Notes: generated by a model not told the origin, from the letters alone. A stretch of DNA of 64,000 bases from Planctomycetota bacterium (GCA_021791715.1 JAJYWB010000002.1:62001-126000); one strand, 5' to 3'. Numbered from the stretch's first letter, positions 9,763 to 19,274 are shown. Numbers and translations are program-made.

Positions 9763-9793
9763 AAAAAAAAAGCACGACCGATTCCGGTCGTGC
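9763..9793 (-). terminator. Rho-independent terminator for the minus-strand repeat-protein gene
   Basis: A 9-bp stem (GCACGACCG 9772-9780 with CGGTCGTGC 9785-9793, loop ATTC) is followed on the minus strand by nine T residues (complement of 9763-9771). It lies about 165 bases past the stop at 9959. Nothing else is recognised in 9671-9958. Confidence 0.85.
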
Positions 9794-9958
9794 CGAACCC
9801 GTCAGGTACGGAAAAACGACTCTATCAAAATTCTCGGTTAAAAGGAAATCTCTAACGATCTCATTTCGCCTGGATTTCCTCGACCGAGCCGAGCTTGAAA
9901 ACGACTCCAATCATGCGAGATTTTCGTTGAGAAAATCGCGTCTCGGATCGAATTACTT

Positions 9959-10606
9959 TCAAGCCCTCGGAAGCATCGCGTAACTAATCGACGGAACGGT
10001 TGAAGCGGGATTGAACGAGCCCAGGTAGACGCCGTTCGGGTTGATAGGCGTCGGGTGAGGCGTGAAGGGATTGAAGGTCGTCGAACTTACCGTCTTCGCG
10101 GAAAGCTTGGCGCCGTAGGAGATCGACGGAACGGTCGAAGCGGGATTGAACGAGCCTAGATAAACGCCTGTCGGGTTTGTGGGCGTCGGGTGAGGCGTGA
10201 AGGGATTGAAGGTCGTCGAACTTACCGTCTTTGCGGAAAGCTTGGCGCCGTAGGAGATCGACGGAACGGTTGAACCGGGATTGAATGAGCCCAGATAAAC
10301 ACCTGTCGGATTTGTCGGGGTTGGGAATGAAGGAAAAAGAGTACCAAAAGCCCGCCGAATCGGCGGTGTTTGCGCATTCGTCGGCGTATGAATCGTCGAC
10401 TCAAATCGAGCGAGAAGACGATCGTGAATCGCGAGATTACGAGCTTCGATTCGTTGAACCAACATGGCGCGCAAGTCGGCTCGTTCGGTTGCGACGAGCG
10501 ATGCGTCGATTGTTCCATGGGGCATGAAAGCCGCCGGAACATCGCGTCGTTCCAGACTTTCCAGCGAAAGCGAACAGTTCGTCGATTTGCGGTTGTAGCG
10601 ATTCAT
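9959..10606 (-). CDS. Secreted planctomycete protein with LExLExR motif and 45-residue repeats
   Basis: The ATG at 10606 is chosen because GAGGT lies 7 bases upstream and the product then starts NRYNRKSTNCSLSLESLERRDVPAA, which has the short N-terminal LE(P/S)LExRxVP motif found at the start of many exported planctomycete proteins. A linker of about 70 residues follows, then two complete and one truncated copy of a 45-residue Pro/Thr/Ser-rich unit beginning PTPTNPTGVYLGSFNP. No enzymatic motif is seen. The protein (215 residues) is probably a small surface or matrix component. It has its own terminator and is divergent from the ccsA-like gene. Confidence 0.7.
   Translation of the reverse strand: MNRYNRKSTNCSLSLESLERRDVPAAFMPHGTIDASLVATERADLRAMLVQRIEARNLAIHDRLLARFESTIHTPTNAQTPPIRRAFGTLFPSFPTPTNPTGVYLGSFNPGSTVPSISYGAKLSAKTVSSTTFNPFTPHPTPTNPTGVYLGSFNPASTVPSISYGAKLSAKTVSSTTFNPFTPHPTPINPNGVYLGSFNPASTVPSISYAMLPRA
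9962..10324 (-). repeat. In-frame tandem repeat, 135-bp unit, 2.7 copies
   Basis: Copies at about 10190-10324, 10055-10189 and a partial one at 9962-10054 are nearly identical at DNA level. Full copies differ by one amino acid (Gly to Ala after FNP). The last copy ends after VPSISY with a different tail, AMLPRA. The high identity suggests recent duplication or conversion. Confidence 0.85.
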
Positions 10607-10905
10607 AGAAGCGACCTCAATTGGTTGAGTCTTTGTTCCGATTCGATATTTCGGTCGACGACCCGTCGTCAAAACGATCGCTCGACCGTACAATGAACGC
10701 GTTCTGGTCGACCGTCGTACGCGAAGCGATTCATGAAACGGTACGATCGATCGATCCGCCAAAATCAACCAGATTAAGCTGATTTTGGACCAATTAGACA
10801 CCCGAGATCGGACAATGCGTGATTGTAAGTGAATCAAGTTGATTAGTCAAGCCTAGTTTCTTTATTCCATCACCGCGGTTGTTTGTGAAAGACGTCTTGC
10901 CGGCC

Positions 10906-11883
10906 ATGATGATTGGACTTCGTGTTCTTTGTTTCGCTGGAACTTACGCACTGGCGTTGGGTTGCGACTTAACGCGTTTTTTTCTCCAAACGCGTCGGGG
11001 ATGGCATCTATCGGTCGCTCTCACGGCGCTCGGCTGGCTTGTTCAGGGCGCCTATCTTGCGAACCTAACGATACAAACACATCATATACCGGTAACGACT
11101 TTATTTGAATCTTTACTTGTTTTATCCTGGATCCTGACCGCGATCGACCTCTACCTGACGCTGCACGCTCGAAAACCGACCGCGATCGGGCTTTTTATTC
11201 TCCCGACGGTGATCGCAATTTTAATGATCGCCGAATTCGCGCGTTCGACTTCGACCTGGAACTGGTCGCAATGGAACGATCGAGTTCGATTCTGGGGAAT
11301 CACTCACGGATTCTTCCTTTTATTGGGAGCGGCGGCGACGTGCGTCGCATTTGTTTCAGGTCTTATGTATATGAAGCAATCTAATAAACTCAAGCATAAA
11401 AAACCGCCGCGATTCGGCGTCGTTTTGCCAAGCCTTGAACAATCCGAGCGTTGGAATCGTTGGGCGATAACGATCGCGTTTCCACTACTAACGTTTGGGT
11501 TATTAATTGGAATGATCTTGAACGTCGCGGCGCGAGGAGAAGCGGGTCGACCGATCGCCTGGACCGATCCCAAAATTCTCAGCGCATCGGCGATGTGGTT
11601 CGTCTTCGCGGTCTTGATTCACGCGAGATTTCGACCTGCGATGCGCGGGCGTCGTGTCGTCGCGTTGACGATGATCGCTTTCGCTTTTCTGGTTTTCACC
11701 TGGTCGATCACGTTGATTCTTCCATCCGAGCACGACGGACCGAAATCGCGTGATAAAGAATCACGAAATTCTCATTCTTTAAATCGATTAAAAACCGACG
11801 TCGACAGTTTCGCGTTCATTTTTCGGTCGAGCGACGATTCAAAAATCTTGGTCGAATCGATCGTTCAAGGAGGTCGTTCGTGA
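10906..11883 (+). CDS. Cytochrome c assembly / HemX-like membrane protein (CcsA family)
   Basis: An integral membrane protein with about eight hydrophobic helices. Features of the CcsA/HemX/YpjD family include WGITHGFFLLLGAAATCVAFVSGLMYM in the middle and a downstream helix pair around TFGLLIGMILNVAARGEAG. These proteins either help attach heme to c-type cytochromes or modulate glutamyl-tRNA reductase. The coupling to hemA (stop TGA overlaps the hemA GTG start) favours the HemX-type role, which is an inference from context. The start is uncertain: ATG at 10906 is used, but TTG at 10879 or GTG at 10885 are in frame and no clear ribosome site marks any of them. Confidence 0.85.
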   Translation: MMIGLRVLCFAGTYALALGCDLTRFFLQTRRGWHLSVALTALGWLVQGAYLANLTIQTHHIPVTTLFESLLVLSWILTAIDLYLTLHARKPTAIGLFILPTVIAILMIAEFARSTSTWNWSQWNDRVRFWGITHGFFLLLGAAATCVAFVSGLMYMKQSNKLKHKKPPRFGVVLPSLEQSERWNRWAITIAFPLLTFGLLIGMILNVAARGEAGRPIAWTDPKILSASAMWFVFAVLIHARFRPAMRGRRVVALTMIAFAFLVFTWSITLILPSEHDGPKSRDKESRNSHSLNRLKTDVDSFAFIFRSSDDSKILVESIVQGGRS

Positions 11884-13160
11884 AACTTTTAGCGGTCGGA
11901 GTCGATCATCATTCGTCGTCTCCGGCGATTCGCGAGGCGATTGCTTTTAACGAATCTAAATCGGCCGCCGCGCTCGAATCATTAAAAACACTATATCCGA
12001 ACGCCGAATTCGTGATTCTATCCACTTGTAATCGTGTGGAAATATATATCGCCGCCGACGAAGGAACGATGTTACCGACGTTTGAGGAAATCGCTCAATT
12101 TTTATCCGATTTTCACGAAGTTCCCGCCGCGAATCTCAGAGAGCATCTTGTCAAGTATCACGACGAGCGGGTTATTCATCATTTGTTTCGGGTCGCGGCG
12201 AGTTTGGAGAGCGTCGTTTTAGGCGAGGGACAGATTTTAGGTCAGGTTAAAGAAGCGTATCAAATCGCCGATCGCAATCGATCGATTGGGGCGATTTTAC
12301 ATACATTGATGCGCGAAACGATTCGAGTCGGTAAAAAGGTACGAGAAGCGACGGGAATCGATCAAGGTAAATTGTCGGTGGCGAGCGTGGCGGTCGATCT
12401 TGCACGCGACGTGTTCGACACATTTCATGATAAAACCGTGCTTGTCATCGGCGCGGGCAAGATGGGAGATCTTACGCTTCGTCATCTCGCCGATTTAAAA
12501 CCGGGTCGAGTCGTGGTGACAAACCGAGATCTTTCCAAGGCGGAAACCGCCGCGGCGAGGTGGAATGGAGTCGCCGCGCAGTTTGATAAACTTTACGCGC
12601 TTTTAATCGACGCCGACGTCGTCGTCAGCACGACCGCGTCGCCGACTCCGATCGTCACGCTGGAACACTATCAGCGCGTTCAACGAGCCCGACGCAATCG
12701 TTTAACGCTCATTCTTGACATCGCCGTACCGCGTGATTTCGACGAACGAATCGGCGATCTTGATCAAGTATTACTCTATCATGTCGATGATTTAAGAGAA
12801 AGAACGCTCGCGAATCTCGGCCGGCGGAAAAAAGCGATCGACGCCGGTGAAAAAATCATTGAGCATGAAACCGCGACATGCACGGCTTTGTTACGACATC
12901 AACGAACCGCGGGAACGGTATTACGAAGACTGGGAGATTACGCAGACGATATTCGCCTTCGCGAGGTGGAACGCTTAATCACGTCGTGTCCCGATTTAAC
13001 CGAACGCCAGCGTGAAGCGATTGATCGATTCGCGCTCCGATTGCAAAATCAATTTCTTCATCATCCGCGTTCGGCGGTTCGAACCGCGGCCGAAACGCAT
13101 TCCCCTGAACATGCGCATTCGTTACTAACCGCGCTAAAACACCTGTTCAGGCTCGATTGA
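11880..13160 (+). CDS. hemA: Glutamyl-tRNA reductase
   Basis: Reduces glutamyl-tRNA to glutamate-1-semialdehyde, the first committed step of tetrapyrrole synthesis in the C5 pathway. The N-terminal domain has the signature ILSTCNRVEIY with catalytic Cys50; GEGQILGQVKEAY and the NADPH-binding loop VLVIGAGKMGDLTLRHL (near 190) follow, and the C-terminal dimerisation helix ends the protein at residue 426, a normal length. It starts with GTG, preceded by an excellent AAGGAGG site located inside the upstream ccsA/hemX-like gene, and overlaps that gene by 4 bases. This arrangement resembles the hemX-hemA pairs of other bacteria. Confidence 0.97.
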   Translation: MKLLAVGVDHHSSSPAIREAIAFNESKSAAALESLKTLYPNAEFVILSTCNRVEIYIAADEGTMLPTFEEIAQFLSDFHEVPAANLREHLVKYHDERVIHHLFRVAASLESVVLGEGQILGQVKEAYQIADRNRSIGAILHTLMRETIRVGKKVREATGIDQGKLSVASVAVDLARDVFDTFHDKTVLVIGAGKMGDLTLRHLADLKPGRVVVTNRDLSKAETAAARWNGVAAQFDKLYALLIDADVVVSTTASPTPIVTLEHYQRVQRARRNRLTLILDIAVPRDFDERIGDLDQVLLYHVDDLRERTLANLGRRKKAIDAGEKIIEHETATCTALLRHQRTAGTVLRRLGDYADDIRLREVERLITSCPDLTERQREAIDRFALRLQNQFLHHPRSAVRTAAETHSPEHAHSLLTALKHLFRLD

Positions 13161-13330
13161 CGACGTCGTGGATACCACAACCAAAAACAGAACGAGTATT
13201 ATTGATAGTTAAACAATCATCCGGCCAAAAACAAGGCTTAATCGACGGAGGTCGCTTGAAAATAAGCGGAAAGAACGCTAGGTTGAATAAACGAACGAGG
13301 CGATTCTCCGAAAGCGAAGGATTGTAAATT

Positions 13331-14239
13331 ATGAGGGCGATCGGCGTATTACCGAATGAGAAAGACGCGAAAGCCTTCGCGGGGTTTCTCCTTTCGTTGA
13401 AAATCCAAACACAATTGCGAGCCGGTAAGGACGGAACGGTCATATGGGTATTGCATGAGGACCGAGTCGACGAGGCGAAGCAAGAATACCAAGCGTATCG
13501 AGAAAACCCGAACGATCCCAAGTATGAATCGACCGAGGAGATCGTTCGTCGCGTTAAACGCGACATGCAAGCCAAGGAGAAGGAATTCCAAAAGAATTAT
13601 CACGATTTAAGTCATTATTGGAATTATGAATTAATCGCTCCGCGTCGTCGACCTATCACGATTTTGCTTGTATGCGCGTGTGTAGCGGTTGGATTTTTCA
13701 CCCGATTGGGCGATGCGAACCCGAGGTTGATCGACTCCTTGTCGATCGCCTCGCATGAAATCGACGAAACGGGCGTCGTCGTCGAACCGTTCGCGAAACT
13801 CGAGCAGATTCGAGCCGGCGAGATCTGGCGTTTATTCACCCCGGCGTTGCTTCATTTCGGCCCGATACACCTGCTTTTCAACATTCTTTGGCTCTATTCG
13901 TTGGGCGGAATTATCGAGGCGAGACGGGGAGTTTTACGCCTCGCGATGATCGTTCTTCTTTCGGCGGCGATCTCAAACTTGGCGCAATATTACTGGTCGG
14001 GTCCCAACTTCGGCGGAATGTCGGGGGTCGTTTACGCGTTATTCGGCTATATGCTTGTTCAAGGTTGGATTTATGACGACGCGACGATGAGGCTTAACCC
14101 CCGAACGATCAACCTTATGATGATCTGGCTTGTGCTTTGTATGCTTAACGTCTTCGGCGCCGTCGCCAACGCGGCGCATTTGATCGGGCTGGCGTCGGGT
14201 TTGGCTTTGGGGATGGAGCCCGCCCGCACCAAGTTGTAA
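13331..14239 (+). CDS. Rhomboid-family intramembrane serine protease (GlpG-like)
   Basis: Cleaves transmembrane substrates inside the lipid bilayer. The N-terminal 90 residues look like the GlpG cytoplasmic domain (RAIGVLPNEKDAKAFAGFLLS, then WVLHEDRVDEAKQEYQAYREN). Six helices follow. The catalytic serine is Ser231 in FGGMSGVVYALFGY (GxSG), and the partner histidine is His283 in NAAHLIGLASGLALG. HFGPIHLLFNILWLYSLGGIIE is the conserved loop/TM2 region. Length is close to E. coli GlpG. AAGGA precedes the ATG by 9 bases. It follows hemA by 170 bases and may be transcribed separately. Confidence 0.93.
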   Translation: MRAIGVLPNEKDAKAFAGFLLSLKIQTQLRAGKDGTVIWVLHEDRVDEAKQEYQAYRENPNDPKYESTEEIVRRVKRDMQAKEKEFQKNYHDLSHYWNYELIAPRRRPITILLVCACVAVGFFTRLGDANPRLIDSLSIASHEIDETGVVVEPFAKLEQIRAGEIWRLFTPALLHFGPIHLLFNILWLYSLGGIIEARRGVLRLAMIVLLSAAISNLAQYYWSGPNFGGMSGVVYALFGYMLVQGWIYDDATMRLNPRTINLMMIWLVLCMLNVFGAVANAAHLIGLASGLALGMEPARTKL

Positions 14240-14277
14240 AAAAGCGGCAAGGCGACTTTTATTCTAAACGTATCATT

Positions 14278-15453
14278 ATGACACAATCACGTCGATCACG
14301 TACGGCTTTGCGACGCGATTCCAAATCGATCGCGATCGAGCCGAAAAAGTTCCGAATATCGAAGCGATCAATCGTCGACGCGATTATCGTGCTGGGAAGT
14401 ATTTTATTAATTTGTTCCGTGATTTATGAATGTATTTATTTGTATGAAAATCGACCTTCAAATCTAAGACGAAGAGCGGTCGCGAGTTTCAACGCGGGAC
14501 GTCCGCGCGAAGCCGCCGAACGACTGAGGATATTCAATCAAACTAATCTCGCGACGGTCGAATCAAAGCGTGAGGAGGCTCGAGCCTGGCTTTCGGCGAA
14601 CCGCGCTCGAGACGCCGAAAAAACTCTCATTCGAGCGATTCATCAATACCCGACCGATCCTCTACTTAAACTCATGCTGCTTGAGATCGAACGCGTCGAG
14701 GATCGAATCGTCGAGGCGATTATTCAAGGCGATCGGGCGTTGAGCGAAGTCGATCCACTAGACCGAATTCTTATATTACGTGGTTTAACAATCACATTAC
14801 TTGACACAATTCCAGATGAACGGGCGCGTGAGAAGCTAAGAATTTGGATTCAGGCCGATCCCGAAGACAATCAAGCCGAGGTCGCCTTGCTAAAACGAAT
14901 GGCGTCGGATCCGATGGCGGGCGATATCAATCGACCGACACGGATCGCACGGTTGAAGTTAATCATTCAGAAAAATCCGTCATTTGAACAAGCTTATGAA
15001 GCGCTCGCTATTGAACTTGCGGCTTCGGGCCTAATCGACGAGGGGCGTTCAATTCTTGATCAATGGCCCGATAATAAACGTGACGCTCGCTACGATCGAT
15101 TGAAAGGACGCTGGGAGCTTGAGTTTAATAACCATCCGGATCGAGCCGTACCATTATTTGAACGCGTCGTCACTCAAATTCCACACGATAAAACCAGTTG
15201 GTTTCGCCTGTCACGAGCTTACAAAGCGGTCGAACGCGAACGAGAATCTCGATTCGCCGCCGAGCGGGTCGCTCAACTTGTTGAAATCCTTGATCCAAGA
15301 ACCCTAAGCCCGCGCCTAACCAAAGATTTTGAACGGTTGGACGATCCCGAATCCAAATTGGACCTCGCCGAGATCTGCGATAAAGCGGGGTTGGTTAAAC
15401 TCGCGAAAGCGTGGCGCGAGGAAGCCGCGACGCCTCGCCACGACTCGTTATGA
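14278..15453 (+). CDS. Membrane-anchored tetratricopeptide-repeat protein
   Basis: A basic N-terminus (about 38 residues) is followed by one transmembrane helix (IVDAIIVLGSILLICSVIYECIYLY) and then alpha-helical TPR-like repeats for the rest of its length: for example ASFNAGRPREAAERLR, AWLSANRARDAEKTL, YPTDPLLKLMLLEIERV and HPDRAVPLFERVVTQIPHDK. Such proteins are usually scaffolds for protein complexes at the membrane. The gene lies 38 bases after the rhomboid gene and its stop overlaps the next gene's ATG (ATGA at 15450-15453), so the three may form an operon. No partner can be named from the sequence. Confidence 0.8.
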   Translation: MTQSRRSRTALRRDSKSIAIEPKKFRISKRSIVDAIIVLGSILLICSVIYECIYLYENRPSNLRRRAVASFNAGRPREAAERLRIFNQTNLATVESKREEARAWLSANRARDAEKTLIRAIHQYPTDPLLKLMLLEIERVEDRIVEAIIQGDRALSEVDPLDRILILRGLTITLLDTIPDERAREKLRIWIQADPEDNQAEVALLKRMASDPMAGDINRPTRIARLKLIIQKNPSFEQAYEALAIELAASGLIDEGRSILDQWPDNKRDARYDRLKGRWELEFNNHPDRAVPLFERVVTQIPHDKTSWFRLSRAYKAVERERESRFAAERVAQLVEILDPRTLSPRLTKDFERLDDPESKLDLAEICDKAGLVKLAKAWREEAATPRHDSL

Positions 15454-16787
15454 AAGAACCCGTTTTTATGATGAATATACCAAAACATATCGTATTTCAA
15501 GTTCTATCACCTATCATTTTTCAAATAGTATTGATCGGCGCCTCAATTAAAACGGTCGGCGACCAATCAGAGGATTCGACCTTAACGACATCCTCGGTCG
15601 AATCGTCGAATCAAGCCGATCAAGCGGACGTTATTCCATCTAATAGCGCATCGGATCGAACGCTCGTCGACGCCAATACGCTCCGTCGTAAGGTATTATG
15701 CGGTTATCAGGGCTGGTTCCGCTGTCCAGGCGATCCCGCGAAGATCGGTTGGCGACATTGGAGTCGTAACGCCAAACGCTTCTCTCCCGACGATGCGACA
15801 TTTGAAATGTGGCCCGACCTGAACGAATACGACGCCGACGAGAAATATCCGGCGCCTGGATTTACACATCCCGACGGTTCACAGGCTTACTTATTTAGCT
15901 CGGCGAATGAGAAAACGGTAAAGCGACACTTTGAGTTGATGAAGCGATACGATATCGACGGAGTGTTTTTACAACGATTTCTCGTCGAGCTCCATAACCC
16001 GTCGATCGATCTCGTTCTTAATCACGTTCGGAAATCGGCCCAAGCGACGGGCCGAGTTTTCGCGATCTGCTATGATCTTTCCGGAACGCCTTCCGATCAA
16101 ATCGTTAAAACAATCGCCGACGACTGGAAAAAACTGGTTGATGTTTTAAAGATTCATCAGGATAAACAGTATCTTCATGATCAGAATAAACCTGTCGTTT
16201 TTGTTTGGGGTTTTTATCCCGATCGATTTAATGCGCGGGTGGCGAATCAGGTGATCGATTTTTTTACAACCGAGGGTCCTTATCAAGCGACGTTGATCGG
16301 AGGATGTCCCTGGTATTGGCGCAATGAGAAAGATCCCGAATGGCGAAGGGTTTATCGTCGATTCAACGTGATCAGCCCGTGGAATGTCGGTAATTACATG
16401 ACGATTAACGGTCGACGTCAGGCCGCGACTAATTCATGGAAGGACGATCTCATTACGACGAAGCAAGCGGGATCGACATTCATGCCGGTGATTTATCCAG
16501 GATTCGGATGGACGAATTTGAAAGGTAAAACCGCGGCCGGGGCTGCGATTCCTCGACTTCGCGGCGACTTTTTTAAGCGTCAGTTTCAAACCGCGGCTGA
16601 ACTTGGTGTTCAAGTTATTTATGTTGCGATGTTTGACGAATTCGACGAGGGAACGGCGATCTTACCTGTCGATTCCATACCTCCGGTTCAAGGTCGATTC
16701 TCAACCTTTGAAGGTTTACCCCCCGACGCTTATCTCAAATTAACACACGAGGGATCGCAATTGATACGACGAGCACGATCGCGCTAA
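15450..16787 (+). CDS. Exported GH71/99-like glycoside hydrolase
   Basis: ATG at 15450 overlaps the preceding stop codon and gives a signal-like hydrophobic segment (HIVFQVLSPIIFQIVLIGASI). The mature protein has the pattern of GH99/GH71-like proteins: CGYQGWFRCPGDP near the start of the barrel, then FSSANEKTVKRHFELMKRYDIDGVFLQRF, FAICYDLSGTPSDQ, KPVVFVWGFYPDRF, GCPWYWRN, and VIYVAMFDEFDEGTAI. In GH99 enzymes (endo-alpha-mannosidases) acid residues at strand ends act in catalysis; the ones used here cannot be assigned with confidence. The protein probably acts on alpha-linked polysaccharides outside the cytoplasm. Length 445 fits the family. Confidence 0.85.
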   Translation: MKEPVFMMNIPKHIVFQVLSPIIFQIVLIGASIKTVGDQSEDSTLTTSSVESSNQADQADVIPSNSASDRTLVDANTLRRKVLCGYQGWFRCPGDPAKIGWRHWSRNAKRFSPDDATFEMWPDLNEYDADEKYPAPGFTHPDGSQAYLFSSANEKTVKRHFELMKRYDIDGVFLQRFLVELHNPSIDLVLNHVRKSAQATGRVFAICYDLSGTPSDQIVKTIADDWKKLVDVLKIHQDKQYLHDQNKPVVFVWGFYPDRFNARVANQVIDFFTTEGPYQATLIGGCPWYWRNEKDPEWRRVYRRFNVISPWNVGNYMTINGRRQAATNSWKDDLITTKQAGSTFMPVIYPGFGWTNLKGKTAAGAAIPRLRGDFFKRQFQTAAELGVQVIYVAMFDEFDEGTAILPVDSIPPVQGRFSTFEGLPPDAYLKLTHEGSQLIRRARSR

Positions 16788-16982
16788 AAGGCTCTTCGGA
16801 TAGAAAGCCTGATATGAATCGTGTTATGCATTTAAATCCGATATCAAAAGGACGAATCTTTTGTTCAGAATTCTATAACAATGAGCTATTTCATATTTAC
16901 ATAAAATATCATCCTCATTACTCACAATTAGTAGTATTCTCAAATAAGTGTAGATAGTCTATCAACCGTCGAATTTCGAAAT

Positions 16983-17011
16983 AAAAACCCCGGCGTCAAA
17001 TCGCCGGGGTT
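16983..17011 (-). terminator. Rho-independent terminator for the sedolisin gene
   Basis: Stem CCCCGGCG (16988-16995) pairs with CGCCGGGG (17002-17009), extended by two A-T pairs, loop TCAAAT. On the minus strand it is followed by five T residues. It lies 32 bases past the stop at 17043. The rest of 16788-17042 shows no gene. Confidence 0.88.
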
Positions 17012-17042
17012 CAAGCCGCGTTCGTTTTGATCGTTTAATCGA

Positions 17043-19274
17043 TTAGAACCAATTCCACGAAGGCGCTTGTCTACCGATTTGAACGGGTTGAGAAGTCCAG
17101 CCGCCGTATCCTCCGCCCGAACCGATCGTCACCGCGCCGTAACCTCCTTGAAGACCTCCGGAATCGCTGGTGATCGAGCCGAAACCGCCCCACCAACCGG
17201 TGATAATCGACGACGAACCGCCCGTGAATGAACCTCCCGAGCCGATCGTCATCACCCAACCAAAGCCGCCCCAGCCGCCCCAGCCGTCCCAACCGCCCCA
17301 TCCGCCGAACCCACCCCAGCCGCCAAAACCGCCCCAGCCGGGATAGCCTGGATAACCGGGCGGTTGACTCGGCGACGATGGATTTCCGGTACCCGTCGAG
17401 GATCCTGTGACCGTGATCGTCGAGGTGACGACGGTTTTCGATCCTCCCGAATCGGTGATCGTGATCTTGACGGTGTCGGTACCCGCGGAAAGGTATGTAT
17501 GAGTACCGATAATTTCAAATCCGCCCGAGGGATTCGACTGAAGCGTCGCGGTCGACGTATGACCGTCCCCCCAATTGATAGTTCCGGTGAACTCGCCGAC
17601 GGTTCCATACGGATTACCGTCATAAAAGTAACCGATGATTGAAGTGAAACTCTTCCCCGCGGCGACGGTCGACGAAAGGCCTTTGGGAGTGAGCGGAGCG
17701 TCGCTAACATTCGCCGATGCGTTGACCGATCCCGATCCGTCGCCGGTCGACGTGATCGTTACGACGACGTTGTATTTGCCGCTATCGTCGTAGGTATGCG
17801 AACCGTTCACCAGAAACGCGCCGTTCGCCCCGAGCGTCACCGTTCCGACGCTCGAAGTGCCGTCGCCCCAGTTGATCGTCGCCGAAAAATCACCCGCGGT
17901 CGCGCTTGAACTTGAATCCTGGAACGAAGCAATCGATCCGTTGATGCTTGTTCCTTCAACTCCTGTGAGAGTAAGACCGGTGATGCTTGTGATTGTGGGC
18001 TGCGCGGGACCCTGACCGACGAGAGCGGGAATCAGTAACGAACCGATCGGCGTTCCCAATCCCGTGACGAGGTTATATCCCGGACCCGCCGAATAAACAG
18101 AGTTTGATCCGCTGGTGATCTGGTGGAAATCGCTCGCGAGCGAATAAATATCGGGAAGCGTTTGAGTCGCTCCGTTGAGCGATCCCTCGCCGAGCGCCGC
18201 GCGGCCTTGATCGGCGATCGCGATGATTCCCGCCCATTGCGGCGAACCGGCGCTTGTTCCGCCGACTTCAACCCATCCGCCGTAAGCCGACGAATAAACT
18301 TCAACGCCGGTCGACGGATTGGCGTCGTAGGCGACATCGGGGCTGGTTCGAGCGGTCGACGTTTGGGTGACGACTCCCGCCTGATACGACGGTTGGCTTT
18401 CGTACAGGCTGATTCCTCCTCCCGACCCGCTCCAAGCGGTTTCGGTGTAACCCGTCGACGTTTGAGAGAGAGTCGTCCCGCCGACTCCGACGACGTTGGG
18501 AGAGATCGCAGGCCAGAGGGGACCGCTTGCTCCTCCCTGATCGCCCGACGACGCGAAGAAGGTTACGCCGGCGTGTCCCGAGGGGGTTGTGAAATAGCCG
18601 TCGTAAGAGGTTTCTCCGGAGAATTCGTTTCCGCCCCAGCTCATCGATACCGCGACGACTCCGGGAAGATCGGCGGCGGTTTGAACCGCGGTGAGAAGAT
18701 CTCCCGAGTTCATCGAGTTCGCCTCGACGAGCACGATTTTGGCGTCGGGGGCGACCGCGTGCGCCCATTCGACGTCGAGCGCGATTTCGAGTTGCTCACC
18801 CGAATTGCCGGCCGAGGGGAGGGAAGTTCCTCCCGATTGATTCAGCACTTGAAAACTTGGAGGCGCGGGTAAACCAAACTGTTGATCAAACGCTTGAAGT
18901 TCGGTCGCGATGTTGGGATCGGACATTCCGTCGACGATCGCGATCGTCTCTCCGGCGCCGTTTCCGGCGACTTTTCCCCCCGATCCCGTTTGAAACGTGA
19001 TGTTGTTAAGACCATAGTAGCTCAGAATTTGAGCGGGAGCGTAACCCCCTCCCGGCGAACCGTTCGCGGCGGGCGCCGAGGTCGGCGTGACCGTGCCCAG
19101 TTGATCGACCATCACCGATAGAAGCGTGATCGATTCCAACGTTTCCAGCAGCGGCGCGAAGGTGCGAGCGCGGCGAAGACGACGCGCCGCGGTCGACCCG
19201 CGAAGCGATCGTCGAGTTGATTCTCGAAGACGACGCGACGACGAATCCAATGACGATGCGACAGGGCGTTCCAT
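17043..19274 (-). CDS. Sedolisin-type (S53) serine-carboxyl peptidase with PKD-like domains and Gly/Trp-rich tail
   Basis: The N-terminus is very Arg/Ser-rich and carries LLETLESITLLSV, a variant of the planctomycete LExLExR export motif. The catalytic domain (about 80-420) has the S53 triad: Glu163 and Asp167 in QLEIALDVEWAHA, and Ser341 in VGGTSAGSPQWAG; Asp245 in ASSGDQGG is the oxyanion residue. GPGYNLVTGLGTP marks the end of the domain. Two PKD/Ig-like modules follow (each has INWGDG), at about 430-530 and 535-630. The last 110 residues are dominated by Gly, Trp, Phe and Ser (GWGGFGGWGG repeats). The large N-terminal propeptide typical of sedolisins is not present. Probably a cell-surface or secreted protease. 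Confidence 0.9.
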   Translation of the reverse strand: MERPVASSLDSSSRRLRESTRRSLRGSTAARRLRRARTFAPLLETLESITLLSVMVDQLGTVTPTSAPAANGSPGGGYAPAQILSYYGLNNITFQTGSGGKVAGNGAGETIAIVDGMSDPNIATELQAFDQQFGLPAPPSFQVLNQSGGTSLPSAGNSGEQLEIALDVEWAHAVAPDAKIVLVEANSMNSGDLLTAVQTAADLPGVVAVSMSWGGNEFSGETSYDGYFTTPSGHAGVTFFASSGDQGGASGPLWPAISPNVVGVGGTTLSQTSTGYTETAWSGSGGGISLYESQPSYQAGVVTQTSTARTSPDVAYDANPSTGVEVYSSAYGGWVEVGGTSAGSPQWAGIIAIADQGRAALGEGSLNGATQTLPDIYSLASDFHQITSGSNSVYSAGPGYNLVTGLGTPIGSLLIPALVGQGPAQPTITSITGLTLTGVEGTSINGSIASFQDSSSSATAGDFSATINWGDGTSSVGTVTLGANGAFLVNGSHTYDDSGKYNVVVTITSTGDGSGSVNASANVSDAPLTPKGLSSTVAAGKSFTSIIGYFYDGNPYGTVGEFTGTINWGDGHTSTATLQSNPSGGFEIIGTHTYLSAGTDTVKITITDSGGSKTVVTSTITVTGSSTGTGNPSSPSQPPGYPGYPGWGGFGGWGGFGGWGGWDGWGGWGGFGWVMTIGSGGSFTGGSSSIITGWWGGFGSITSDSGGLQGGYGAVTIGSGGGYGGWTSQPVQIGRQAPSWNWF

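Noticed and set aside
18123-18872. A 249-codon plus-strand frame
   Set aside because: It is antisense to the sedolisin catalytic domain and is Arg/Asp/Gly-rich without any domain.
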